DNA from: an uncultured Ruminiclostridium sp.
GTDB taxonomy: Bacteria > Bacillota > Clostridia > Oscillospirales > Ruminococcaceae
Direction: 5' to 3'
DNA length: 64,000 nucleotides
Assembly: GCA_947629925.1 (NCBI GenBank)
Contig: CANRFO010000001.1
Span: 141,898-205,897 of the forward strand
Part shown: positions 54,385 to 62,809 of the stretch, piece after piece
Layout of the letters: each line of letters begins with the position of its first letter
How positions within the stretch are numbered: the first letter of the stretch is position 1
Translations under genes and position numbers: made by a program
Notes under the pieces: model-generated
The model's input: only the letters and a program-made list of their open reading frames with translations
Told to the model about the DNA's origin: nothing
The model's database searches: none

Positions 54385-54919
54385 CAAGCAGGAGCTGAAC
54401 GAGGAGCTTGAGGAAAAGACCGAAACGGCGGAGCAAACCGCAGAGCCCGCCGAGGAGCCTGCTCCCCAAGTTCCCGAAATCCCCGAAGAAGACCCCAAGG
54501 ACAAAGAGATAGCAAACCTGAAGGACCAGCTCATGCGCAATATGGCGGAGTACGACAACTACCGTAAGCGAACCGCAAGGGAGCGAATGGAGCTCCAGCC
54601 TGAGATAACCGCAAAGACTGTGGCAGAATTTCTCACCGTTGCGGACGGACTGGAAAGAGCCTTGCAGGCGGAATGCTCCGACGAAAACTACAAAAAGGGG
54701 ATAGAAATGCTCCACGAAAATTTTGTTTCGGTAATGCAGAATTTAGGCGTGGAGGAAATTCCCACCGACAAAGGCTTTGACCCCTCGATGCATCAGGCGG
54801 TGCAGCAAGTCCCCGCCGCCGAGGGACAGGAGAGCGGAGAGATTTCCGCAGTGTTCCAGAAAGGCTATAAGCTGGGAGAAAAGGTGCTGAGATTTGCTAT
54901 GGTGGCAGTAGTGCAGTAG
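54365..54919 (+). CDS. grpE: Nucleotide exchange factor GrpE
   Basis: The 184-residue cofactor of DnaK starts with a GTG that overlaps hrcA by 20 bases. An acidic N-terminus leads into a long helix (LKDQLMRNMAEYDNYRKRTARE) and the C-terminal beta domain (MHQAVQQVPAAEGQESGEI...VFQKGYKLGEKVLR). Complete. Confidence 0.96.
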   Translation: MSKKKTDKQELNEELEEKTETAEQTAEPAEEPAPQVPEIPEEDPKDKEIANLKDQLMRNMAEYDNYRKRTARERMELQPEITAKTVAEFLTVADGLERALQAECSDENYKKGIEMLHENFVSVMQNLGVEEIPTDKGFDPSMHQAVQQVPAAEGQESGEISAVFQKGYKLGEKVLRFAMVAVVQ

Positions 54920-55070
54920 TTGATAGTTTATAGTTGATAGTGGATAGTTGTGGAGCGGCTTCGCCGCAGATCAGGATTGCCGCCTGCAAATTCTCACCTG
55001 TCACTTCAAATCCGTCCGCGCAGCGGACACAACGACTAATAACTAACAACTAATCTCTAATAACTAAATT
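54917..55070. repeat. Imperfect inverted repeat inserted between grpE and dnaK
   Basis: A T/A/G-rich array of TAGTTGATAG-type units (54917-54950) is mirrored by an array of AACTAATAAC-type units (55031-55066). Between them lie the palindromes GCGGC-TTC-GCCGC (54955-54967) and GTCCGC-GCA-GCGGAC (55014-55028). The layout looks like a small non-coding repeat element. It begins at the grpE stop codon. Confidence 0.55.
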
Positions 55071-55135
55071 AGCTCTTTTTAATAAACGAAAATCAACATA
55101 TAAATTAAATAAAACACATTCAGGAGGCAAATATT

Positions 55136-56968
55136 ATGGCAAAGATTATAGGAATCGACTTGGGTACGACCAACTCATGCGTAGCAGTTATCGAGGGCGG
55201 CGAGCCCACAGTTATCACCAACTCCGAGGGCAGCAGAACCACTCCCTCCGTAGTTGCATTCACAAAGGACGGCGAGCGTCTGGTAGGACAGCTTGCAAAG
55301 AACCAGGCAGTCACAAACCCTGACAAGACGGTTATTTCAATCAAGCGTCATATGGGCAGCGACTACAAGGTTGACATTGAGGGCAAGAAGTACACCCCCC
55401 AGGAAATTTCCGCAATGATACTTCAAAAGCTGAAAACTGAGGCTGAAAACTATCTGGGTGAAAAGGTGAGCGACGCGGTAATCACCGTTCCCGCCTACTT
55501 CACTGACTCACAGCGTCAGGCTACCAAGGACGCGGGACAGATAGCGGGACTTAACGTTCACCGTATCATCAACGAGCCTACTGCGGCGGCGCTGGCTTAC
55601 GGCGTTGATAAGGGGGAGGAACAAAAGGTAGTCGTTTACGACCTTGGCGGCGGCACCTTCGATGTGTCCATAATCGAGATAGGCGACGGCGTGCAGGAAG
55701 TTCTTGCAACGGCGGGCAACAACCACCTTGGCGGCGACGACTTTGACCAGAGAGTAATCGACTTTCTGGTAGATGAGTTCAAGAAGTCCGACGGCACTGA
55801 TTTGAGAAACGACAAGTTCGCTATGCAGCGTCTTAAGGACGAGGCTGAAAAGGCAAAGATCGCCCTTTCAAATTCCACTTCAGTAAACATCAACATTCCC
55901 TATATCACCGCTGACGCAAACGGCCCTAAGCACTTGAACGTAACTCTTTCAAGAGCAAAGTTCAACGACCTTACCGCCGACCTTGTAAAGGCGACTATGG
56001 GACCTCTCGAGCAGGCGATAAAGGACAGCGGACTGAAAATAAGCGAGATAGATAAAGTCCTGCTGGTAGGCGGCTCCACCCGTATCCCCGCCGTTCAGGA
56101 GGCAGTAAAGAATTATGTAGGAAAAGAACCCTTCAAGGGCATAAACCCCGACGAATGTGTAGCGGTAGGCGCGGCAATACAAGGCGGCGTTCTCAACAAG
56201 GAAGTAAGCGGACTGCTTTTGCTGGACGTTACTCCTCTGTCGCTGGGCGTTGAAACAGCGGGCGGCGTATGCACCAGAATGATAGAGCGCAACACCACCA
56301 TTCCTACCAAGAAATCACAGATATTCTCCACCTATGCCGACAATCAGCCCAGCGTTGACATCAACGTTCTTCAGGGCGAGCGTGAAATGGCAAAGGATAA
56401 CAAGTCGCTGGGAATGTTCCGTCTTGACGGTATCGCTCCCGCTCCCAGAGGAATCCCTCAGATAGAAGTTACCTTCGATATCGACGCAAACGGTATCGTA
56501 AACGTATCCGCAAAGGATTTGGGAACAGGCAAGGAACAGCATATTTCCATCACCGCCTCCACCAATATGAGCAAGGAGGACATCGACAAGGCTGTCAAGG
56601 AAGCCGAAGCCTTTGCCGAGGAGGACAAAAAGCGCAGAGAAGAGATCGATCTTCGCAACGAGGCTGACTCAATGGTTTACCAGACCGAGAAGTCCTTGAA
56701 CGAGTTCGGCGACAAAGTTACTGCCGACGAAAAGGCAAAAGTTCAGCCTAAGATCGACGCTCTTAAAGAGGCGCTGAAGGGCACTGATACTGAAAAGATA
56801 AAGACCGCTAAGGAAGAGCTCCAGCAGGCGTTCTACGCAATTGCGGAGAGAGTTTACAAGGAGCAGGGCGCAGCGGCTCAGCAGACCGAAGTAAGCGGCG
56901 CGGGCAGCAGCTCTGACAACAACGGCGGCGATAACGTAGTTGACGTTGATTACAAAGACGCCGACTGA
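55136..56968 (+). CDS. dnaK: Chaperone protein DnaK (Hsp70)
   Basis: The 610-residue chaperone has the ATPase domain ([49 protein letters not shown]), the linker [14 protein letters not shown], the substrate-binding domain and an acidic/Gly-rich tail ending [10 protein letters not shown]. The Gram-positive deletion in the N-terminal domain is apparent from length. Strong GGAGG before the ATG. Confidence 0.99.
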   Translation: MAKIIGIDLGTTNSCVAVIEGGEPTVITNSEGSRTTPSVVAFTKDGERLVGQLAKNQAVTNPDKTVISIKRHMGSDYKVDIEGKKYTPQEISAMILQKLKTEAENYLGEKVSDAVITVPAYFTDSQRQATKDAGQIAGLNVHRIINEPTAAALAYGVDKGEEQKVVVYDLGGGTFDVSIIEIGDGVQEVLATAGNNHLGGDDFDQRVIDFLVDEFKKSDGTDLRNDKFAMQRLKDEAEKAKIALSNSTSVNINIPYITADANGPKHLNVTLSRAKFNDLTADLVKATMGPLEQAIKDSGLKISEIDKVLLVGGSTRIPAVQEAVKNYVGKEPFKGINPDECVAVGAAIQGGVLNKEVSGLLLLDVTPLSLGVETAGGVCTRMIERNTTIPTKKSQIFSTYADNQPSVDINVLQGEREMAKDNKSLGMFRLDGIAPAPRGIPQIEVTFDIDANGIVNVSAKDLGTGKEQHISITASTNMSKEDIDKAVKEAEAFAEEDKKRREEIDLRNEADSMVYQTEKSLNEFGDKVTADEKAKVQPKIDALKEALKGTDTEKIKTAKEELQQAFYAIAERVYKEQGAAAQQTEVSGAGSSSDNNGGDNVVDVDYKDAD

Positions 56969-56990
56969 CAGACAAAAAACTGTTAATTGC

Positions 56991-57021
56991 TTTAGGCAAC
57001 GTCCCAACGGCGTTGCCTAAA
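56991..57021 (+). other. Hairpin between dnaK and dnaJ
   Basis: TTTAGGCAACG and CGTTGCCTAAA form an 11-bp stem without a T-run. It may tune the ratio of dnaK to dnaJ or protect the upstream mRNA. Confidence 0.5.
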
Positions 57022-57046
57022 GGCGTTACAGACAGGAGCAATTTTT

Positions 57047-58231
57047 ATGGCAGAGAAAAGAGATTACTATGAGGTGCTGGGACTGAACAAAAACGCCACC
57101 GAGGCGGAAATAAAAGCCGCTTACAGAAAAATGGCGAAAAAGTATCACCCTGACCTTAATCCCGACGACCCCGAGGCAGAAGCCAAGTTCAAGGAAGTGA
57201 ACGAGGCAAACGACGTGCTTTCCGACCCTGAGAAAAAGGCGAGATACGACCAGTTCGGACACGCAGGCGTGGATCCCTCTTACGGAGCAGGAGCAGGCGG
57301 CTACGGCGGGTACGGCGGTTTCGGCGGATTTTCAGCCGACGGCGGCATAGATTTAGGAGACATATTCGACAGCATTTTCGGCGGCGGCGGAGCAAGAACA
57401 AGAGCCAACCCCAACGCTCCCCGCAAGGGCTCAGACATAGCGATAAACCTTGACATCAGCTTTATGGAAGCCTGCAAGGGCGTTTCTCACGATGTGGAGA
57501 TAAACAGGGCAGAGACCTGCGACAGCTGTCACGGCAGCGGCGCAAAGGCGGGGACATCCCCCAAGACCTGCCCCGATTGCCACGGCTCAGGCTACGTCAG
57601 GGTAACACAGCGCACTATGCTGGGTTCTATGAGCAGTCAGCGCCCCTGCACACGCTGCGGCGGCAAGGGCAAAATAATTGACGACCCCTGCCCCTCCTGC
57701 GGCGGCAACGGCAGAGTTCAGAAGCGGAAAAAGGTCACCCTTAACGTTCCTGCGGGAATCGACGACGGACAGATACTCACCGTTCGCGGTGAGGGAAATG
57801 CGGGTGCAAACGGCGGCGCAAAGGGCGACCTGAACGTGCGCATAACCGTCCGCAAGGACCCGCTGTTCGAGCGCAGAGGATTTGATATATGGGTTGAGCT
57901 GCCCATTACTTATACCCAGGCGGCATTGGGCGCGGAAGTCACCGTTCCCACCATTGACGGAAACGTGACCTACCGTATCCCCGAAGGCACTCAGCCCGGC
58001 GACGTCCTCCGACTGAGAGGAAAGGGCGTTCAGCGGCTCCAGCGGGACGGCAGGGGAGATATGATGGTAAGGATCATCATCGAGGTACCCAAGCGCCTGA
58101 ACAAGCAGCAGCGCGATCTTTTGCAAAAGCTGGACGAACAGATGAACGAGAAGAATTTCGAGAAGAAAGAGAGCTTTGCCGACAAGCTGAAAAAGTTCGG
58201 CGAGGAGCTTAAAAAGAATATGGGAATGTGA
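57047..58231 (+). CDS. dnaJ: Chaperone protein DnaJ (Hsp40)
   Basis: The 394-residue co-chaperone has a J domain with YHPDLNP, a Gly/Phe-rich stretch, four CxxCxGxG zinc repeats (CDSCHGSG, CPDCHGSG, CTRCGGKG, CPSCGGNG) and the C-terminal substrate-binding barrels. Complete; last gene of the operon. Confidence 0.98.
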   Translation: MAEKRDYYEVLGLNKNATEAEIKAAYRKMAKKYHPDLNPDDPEAEAKFKEVNEANDVLSDPEKKARYDQFGHAGVDPSYGAGAGGYGGYGGFGGFSADGGIDLGDIFDSIFGGGGARTRANPNAPRKGSDIAINLDISFMEACKGVSHDVEINRAETCDSCHGSGAKAGTSPKTCPDCHGSGYVRVTQRTMLGSMSSQRPCTRCGGKGKIIDDPCPSCGGNGRVQKRKKVTLNVPAGIDDGQILTVRGEGNAGANGGAKGDLNVRITVRKDPLFERRGFDIWVELPITYTQAALGAEVTVPTIDGNVTYRIPEGTQPGDVLRLRGKGVQRLQRDGRGDMMVRIIIEVPKRLNKQQRDLLQKLDEQMNEKNFEKKESFADKLKKFGEELKKNMGM

Positions 58232-58283
58232 ATGTAAGAATAAAAGCCCCATTAGCGCGCATTTCTTAAAGAAGCTGTATACA

Positions 58284-58321
58284 AAAGACTGCATAGCTGA
58301 GCTATGCAGTCTTTATTTTTT
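58284..58321 (+). terminator. Terminator of the heat-shock operon
   Basis: AAAGACTGCATAGC pairs with GCTATGCAGTCTTT around TGA, with a T-rich run after. Confidence 0.9.
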
Positions 58322-58436
58322 CATTTTCAGGCTGTTCCCGCGTCCCCGTCAAGCCGCCCGCGCTTTAAGTAATCACGCTGATGTCGATTTAGTTTAAACA
58401 GTATTTTTGTGAGTGCATTCCGTAATTTTTTATCTA

Positions 58437-58483
58437 TTGACAAATTTGCAAGATCGTATTATAATGTTTGTTATGTAACATAA
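58437..58483 (+). promoter_or_regulatory. Promoter and palindromic operator of the TetR-CPBP unit
   Basis: TTGACA (58437-58442) and TATAAT (58460-58465) have a 17-base spacer. TTATGT-A-ACATAA (58471-58483) is a perfect palindrome overlapping the expected start, the usual place for a self-repressing TetR operator. Confidence 0.7.
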
Positions 58484-58509
58484 ATTATAAAACGTAAGGA
58501 GATAATGTA

Positions 58510-59082
58510 ATGCCGCCAAAACCTAAAATCACAAAAGATATGGTCATTGACGCCGCATTTGATGTCGCGCGGGAAACAGGTTGGGAAAACATCAATGCAA
58601 GGACTGCTGCAAATAAACTGAACTGTTCCACGCAGCCTATAATGTACCACTTTGCAACGATTGAGGAATTGAAAAAAGCCGCTTATGCAAAGGCGGACCG
58701 CTATCATTCCGAATATCTTATGAATGTTGAAGACCCGCAAAAAGGCATTATGCTTGGGATAGGGCTGAATTATATCCGCTTTGCGGTGAACGAGCCGAAT
58801 TTATTTCGGTTTCTGTTTCAATCGGGGTATGCAGAGGGCAACAGCTTGCCCGAAATGATAAATTCCGAGGAGCTTATGCCTATCCTCTCGATAATGCAGA
58901 AAGGGATGAATTTGGATTTAGACCAAACAAAAGAGGTTTTTATAACGCTTTCGATGTTTGTTCACGGTTACGCCTGCATTATTGCAAACAACTCGCTTGA
59001 GTTTGATGAAAAGCTGATCGCAAAGCACTTGGAGCGGGTATACAAAGGCGCGATATTAGCGATAAAGGAGGAAATGAAATGA
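58510..59082 (+). CDS. TetR family transcriptional regulator
   Basis: The 190-residue regulator has an N-terminal helix-turn-helix (ARTAANKLNCSTQPIMYHFATIEELKKAAY, in two halves around residues 35-65) and an all-helical ligand domain. It is coupled (ATGA overlap) to a CPBP protease gene. It likely represses this pair via the palindrome upstream. The ligand is unknown. Confidence 0.88.
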   Translation: MPPKPKITKDMVIDAAFDVARETGWENINARTAANKLNCSTQPIMYHFATIEELKKAAYAKADRYHSEYLMNVEDPQKGIMLGIGLNYIRFAVNEPNLFRFLFQSGYAEGNSLPEMINSEELMPILSIMQKGMNLDLDQTKEVFITLSMFVHGYACIIANNSLEFDEKLIAKHLERVYKGAILAIKEEMK

Positions 59083-59756
59083 AAGAGCAGCAGGTTATTA
59101 AGAACAATAAAAAAATCAATATTCTCACTATCATAGGCGCGGCAATAATGATATTGATGACGATAACAAAAGTTGTGCCGTCCTCGATAATAGCGGGGTA
59201 TTCTGTATTTGTGGGGATCGCATTTTTCTTTATCACGGAAATTGTCAGCAAAGCAAAAGGCTCTGAATCGGGACTGCGCTTTAACACTATTTTGAAGGAT
59301 ATAAAAAAACGTGACGTTATCGTATGGGCTCTGCTGCCGATCGTGAGCGGAATTTTAACGCTTGCAGCGGGAAATCTGATTTTCCGCGGAGAATATGAAG
59401 CACATTTGTTGGGACGGGCAGACGATATACTGTCTTTTGATAAAATAGCGCTGATGATAGTCGAAGTCATCATCGCGGCATTCGGCGAAGAGATCGCATA
59501 TCGGGGATTTTTCCTTGGAAAAGGCATGAAGATATTTCCGTTTTGGATCTGCGCAGTAGTTTCATCACTTACTTTTGCGGCAGGGCATATTGCTGTGGGA
59601 AACATAGGAGTCGTGATTTATGACGTTGCCTGCGTATTCATCGACAGCTTGTTATTCTCGGTGATCTATTATAAAACGGGCAATTGCGTTATCAGCACAT
59701 TTTCGCATATTCTCGCGAACACAATATCGATCATAGCAGTGCTTGTGTTCTTTTAA
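59079..59756 (+). CDS. CPBP family intramembrane metalloprotease
   Basis: The 225-residue protein has about seven membrane helices. CPBP motifs are all present: EExxxR in FGEEIAYRGFF, a histidine in FAAGHIAVGN and STFSHILANT near the end. In bacteria these Rce1-like proteins mature peptides or protect against bacteriocins. Pairing with a TetR gene suggests an inducible response. Confidence 0.88.
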   Translation: MKEQQVIKNNKKINILTIIGAAIMILMTITKVVPSSIIAGYSVFVGIAFFFITEIVSKAKGSESGLRFNTILKDIKKRDVIVWALLPIVSGILTLAAGNLIFRGEYEAHLLGRADDILSFDKIALMIVEVIIAAFGEEIAYRGFFLGKGMKIFPFWICAVVSSLTFAAGHIAVGNIGVVIYDVACVFIDSLLFSVIYYKTGNCVISTFSHILANTISIIAVLVFF

Positions 59757-59817
59757 ATGCTGACTGTTCAGAACAGGATTTCAGCCTTTACATACAGATA
59801 TTTTTTTCAGACAATAC

Positions 59818-60582
59818 TCAAAAATCATGTATTGATTTTTCCTGCGCGGGAATTTCAGAACGGATATCATCAGAAGCTCTTTCCGTCCTTTTTCGCTGTA
59901 TCATTCTATATAAATACAGCGATATTCCGCCTATGGCCGCTATGAAGAAGAAAACAGCGGTGAACTGCAATCCTCTCGGCCACAGGTCTACCTGTACCAC
60001 TTGTTCCAATATGAACGTCATCAGCACATAGATCACGGTGGAACTGTTCAGGTATTTTACCGCAAAGCACAAAGCTTTATATCGTTTAATTTTAGAAAGC
60101 ATACCGCTGCCGAAGATAAACATTATGATAGCCGCAGTTACGGCGGTCAGCGCCGCAAAGGCAAAAATCGACCGAAATTCAAACGGAAACGAATAATAAA
60201 TGAAGAACAGCGCTGTTCCCAGAAGAGATAATATGACCGAGCCTGCCATAAGCATAACGCTTATGCATTTCTTTGACGGTGAGTATGTTTTTTCCGAAAA
60301 AATCGTTTCTTCTTCAATATTCACAGCAGTATTTTTTTCGTCGGTTTTTTCCTCAGCCTTTTCCCCAGCGGGAGCATTATCCTCCTTAACGCCTTTCAGT
60401 ATCTGATCGGTGCTGACTCCGAAAAAGTCGCTCAGGGCAATTATGTTGTCTATTTCGGGATTGCTCTGTGCGCTCTCCCATTTTGAAACAGCCTGTCTTG
60501 AAACGCCTATGGCGTTTGCCAGCTCCTCCTGAGAAACGCCCTTCTGCTTTCTCAGCTCCTGTATTCTCCAAGGTATGTTCAT
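59818..60582 (-). CDS. XRE family regulator with four C-terminal membrane helices
   Basis: The 254-residue protein has an N-terminal XRE helix-turn-helix (ELRKQKGVSQEELANAIG, VSRQAVSKWESAQSNPEIDN), an acidic linker (about 70-100), then four hydrophobic helices (about residues 105-230) and a charged tail. A DNA-binding domain tethered to the membrane suggests direct signal reading there. Its promoter shares a long element with that of the secreted protein downstream on the map, so it may regulate both. Confidence 0.85.
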   Translation of the reverse strand: MNIPWRIQELRKQKGVSQEELANAIGVSRQAVSKWESAQSNPEIDNIIALSDFFGVSTDQILKGVKEDNAPAGEKAEEKTDEKNTAVNIEEETIFSEKTYSPSKKCISVMLMAGSVILSLLGTALFFIYYSFPFEFRSIFAFAALTAVTAAIIMFIFGSGMLSKIKRYKALCFAVKYLNSSTVIYVLMTFILEQVVQVDLWPRGLQFTAVFFFIAAIGGISLYLYRMIQRKRTERASDDIRSEIPAQEKSIHDF

Positions 60583-60607
60583 TACTCAGCCCTCCTTTGT
60601 TTTCTTT

Positions 60608-60663
60608 ATCATAGCACAAATATTTCCGCAGTTCAACCGCGTTTCGTTGCGTTTTGTCAACCG
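60608..60663 (-). promoter_or_regulatory. Shared-element promoter of the XRE gene
   Basis: On the minus strand TTGAAC and TATGAT (60613-60608) are 17 bases apart. Upstream lies CGGTTGACAAAACGCAAC (from 60663), which recurs at the other promoter at 61391-61446 in the same position relative to the -10. Confidence 0.75.
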
Positions 60664-60680
60664 ACGGTTGCGTTTGCGGC

Positions 60681-60716
60681 AAAAGCGCTGCCCGCAGGGA
60701 TCTGTCTGCGGGCAGC
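60681..60716 (-). terminator. Terminator of the secreted-protein gene
   Basis: GCTGCCCGCAG and CTGCGGGCAGC pair; on the minus strand the stem is followed by GCTTTTG. Confidence 0.7.
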
Positions 60717-60754
60717 GGTCGTAAGGCTGCGTATTTGTGGCTTGCTGAAACGGT

Positions 60755-61348
60755 CTATGATCCTGCTCTTGACTTTATCGTTAAATTAAAGGTGATAGGA
60801 GTTCCGTTGGGATTAGCTATTGAAAAGTCCCACTGATCGTTTGCCCTGTTGATAGGGCTCAAAGTGAAATTATAATCGCCGCTGCTTATTTCACCATTAA
60901 AGAGATACATTTCATCGGTTCTGTTATAAAGAGATACAGAGTAGTCCTTCTTTTCTCCTGTTACCTGTGAAATGCTGAATGTGACCACACCGTGATTCGG
61001 AGCGCCCCACTGACCTGACATATCAAAGCTGACAGTGGCCGATCCGAATCCCTTGAGGGTAATAGTCTTATTATAGTCTGTATTTGCGGGGGATATTTCC
61101 TCTTCAGGTCCGTCGATCCCATCGGATGTTGTATATTCGGGAATTTTTTCGGGAGTGGTCTGTTTTGCTTCTATTTCCGCAATTTCCTCGGGAGAAGCTT
61201 CATAAACCACCGAAGTCGTGATTTCAGGCGTTGTTTCGGCGGCGTTTTCCTTTGTCTCCGTCTCCTGAGAGGCGTAAACAAGGGAGCCTGTCGCGATCGC
61301 TGCCGTTAATGCCGCTGCGATCACGCTTATAAGAATTTTTTTCTTCAT
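60755..61348 (-). CDS. Secreted protein of unknown function, co-regulated with the XRE gene
   Basis: The 197-residue protein starts MKKKILISVIAAALTAAIATGS, a signal peptide probably cleaved near VYA. An acidic Thr/Glu-rich stretch (about 30-85) is followed by a beta-rich domain (ITLKGFGSATVSFDMSGQW to the end) with no cysteine. I cannot name a family. It has its own promoter and terminator. The shared promoter element links it to the membrane-bound XRE regulator. Confidence 0.65.
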   Translation of the reverse strand: MKKKILISVIAAALTAAIATGSLVYASQETETKENAAETTPEITTSVVYEASPEEIAEIEAKQTTPEKIPEYTTSDGIDGPEEEISPANTDYNKTITLKGFGSATVSFDMSGQWGAPNHGVVTFSISQVTGEKKDYSVSLYNRTDEMYLFNGEISSGDYNFTLSPINRANDQWDFSIANPNGTPITFNLTIKSRAGS

Positions 61349-61390
61349 AATGACCTCCTTTTATTTGCTTGCGCAGTGCCTTACACTGTG

Positions 61391-61446
61391 AGTATAACGC
61401 GTGCATTTCGGTTGCTCAACCATGTTTTGTTGCATTTTGTCAACCG
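61391..61446 (-). promoter_or_regulatory. Shared-element promoter of the secreted-protein gene
   Basis: TTGAGC and TATACT (61396-61391) on the minus strand, 17 bases apart, with CGGTTGACAAAATGCAAC starting at 61446. By hand count 34 of 42 positions match the XRE promoter, and the -10 falls in register. Confidence 0.75.
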
Positions 61447-61607
61447 CTGATTTCTTTTTTGAATTTTTTCTGATATTGCACAGCGGAAGCTTTCCGAAAA
61501 TTCGGGAAATTTCCTTGCATATCTTCATCAAGTCGCTTGTAAAAGCGTTTTTCCCGATGTCAGCCGCTGATCGCGGGGAGGGATTTATGTTAAATTTAAT
61601 TTTCCCC

Positions 61608-61636
61608 TTGCAATTCTGCGGGATTTATGTTAAAAT
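61608..61636 (+). promoter_or_regulatory. Promoter of pyrE
   Basis: TTGCAA (61608-61613) and TAAAAT (61631-61636), 17-base spacer, about 30 bases before the start codon, so the leader is very short. Confidence 0.7.
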
Positions 61637-61668
61637 ATCATAGTGACTGAAAAAGGAGGCTTTCAAAA

Positions 61669-62325
61669 ATGACCTACAAAGAGGAATTTATCAAGTTCAT
61701 GAGCGACAGCGGCGTTCTCACCTTCGGCGAGTTCACCCTGAAAAGCGGAAGAAAAGCCCCTTATTTCATCAATGCGGGAAAGTATATGACAGGTGCTCAG
61801 ATAGCGAAGCTGGGCGGATTTTACGCCGACTGCATAAAGGACAACGGCTTTGACGCAAAGATCCTGTTCGGACCTGCCTACAAGGGCGTTCCTCTGGCGG
61901 TGAGCGCAGTTGCGGCGCTGTACAACAAGTACGGCGACGACAGGTTTTATTGTTTCGACCGCAAGGAAGTGAAGGACCACGGCGAGGGTGGAATGTTCGT
62001 TGGCAAAGAGCCACAGGACGGTGACCGCGTAATAATCATCGAGGACGTTATGACCAGCGGCAAGGCTTTGCGGGAAGTTCTTCCCAAGCTTCAAAGCGCA
62101 GCCGATGTCAAGGTGGAGGCTATGATAATCACCGTTGACCGTATGGAAAAGGGGCTGACAAGCGACCTTTCGGCGGTGCAGGAGGTCTACCGTGATTTCG
62201 GCATAAAGGTCTGCTCCATAGTTACCATAAACGACATAATCGCCGCCCTTGAAAACGGCGTTATCCCCGGCAGGGAACACGTTGAGGCGATGAAGGCGTA
62301 CCGTAAGGAGTACGGAGTAGACTGA
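61669..62325 (+). CDS. pyrE: Orotate phosphoribosyltransferase
   Basis: The 218-residue enzyme adds ribose phosphate from PRPP to orotate in pyrimidine synthesis. The PRPP motif RVIIIEDVMTSGKAL (about residues 117-131), the flexible catalytic loop (FDRKEVKDHGEGGMFVG) and FGPAYKGVPLA are present. It stands alone, away from other pyr genes. AAAGGAGG precedes the ATG. Confidence 0.96.
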   Translation: MTYKEEFIKFMSDSGVLTFGEFTLKSGRKAPYFINAGKYMTGAQIAKLGGFYADCIKDNGFDAKILFGPAYKGVPLAVSAVAALYNKYGDDRFYCFDRKEVKDHGEGGMFVGKEPQDGDRVIIIEDVMTSGKALREVLPKLQSAADVKVEAMIITVDRMEKGLTSDLSAVQEVYRDFGIKVCSIVTINDIIAALENGVIPGREHVEAMKAYRKEYGVD

Positions 62326-62384
62326 TAAAGCATATAATATATTTAAGTATATTTAAGTGAGGAACGCGTTTCCTCACCACAGGT

Positions 62385-62461
62385 CGAGGCGTGGCTCAGC
62401 TTGGTAGAGCGCTGCGTTCGGGACGCAGAGGTCGCGTGTTCAAATCACGTCGCCTCGACCA
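62385..62461 (+). tRNA. tRNA-Pro, anticodon CGG, CCA encoded
   Basis: The 77-base cloverleaf has acceptor CGAGGCG/CGCCTCG, a D-arm GCTC...GAGC, an anticodon stem CTGCG/CGCAG with loop TTCGGGA (anticodon CGG at 62419-62421), and a T-arm GCGTG-TTCAAAT-CACGT. C1-G72 is typical for bacterial tRNA-Pro. It reads CCG codons. A hairpin GTGAGGAA/TTCCTCAC lies just upstream. Confidence 0.95.
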
Positions 62462-62809
62462 GCAAATTGTGACCAAAAAGATATTATGCCCGTGATTGGC
62501 TGTACAAAGCCGTTTGCGGGCATAAGTCTTGCAAAAGACGGGATATGTGTACCGTAGATATTTTCGGCAGAAAAGTGGATCTGAACTCTCCCTTGCAAAA
62601 TTTTTCTTCAATTTTTTAGTAAATATATACAGAACGCCTGTGACTGATCTCTCATAACCAAGAGGTCAGTCACAGGCATTTTTTATTGCACTTAAGTGTT
62701 GACAAAAAGTATTCAGGTGTTTTGAACTCTGAAAATTTATATCATCAATAAAGCCTGTAAGCAGAAACTGCTTGCAGGCTTTTTTAATTTCAAGAAAAGG
62801 AGGAAGAAA
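62462..62809 (+). other. Gene-free stretch with two strong hairpins after tRNA-Pro
   Basis: The 348 bases hold a TATGCCCG/CGGGCATA stem (62485-62524), a long terminator GCCTGTGACTGA.../...TCAGTCACAGGC with T-run (62636-62684) and a second T-run hairpin AAGCCTG...CAGGCTT (62751-62783) only 10-20 bases before the next ribosome site. A TTGACA at 62699-62704 lacks a good -10. I see no gene. Confidence 0.6.
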
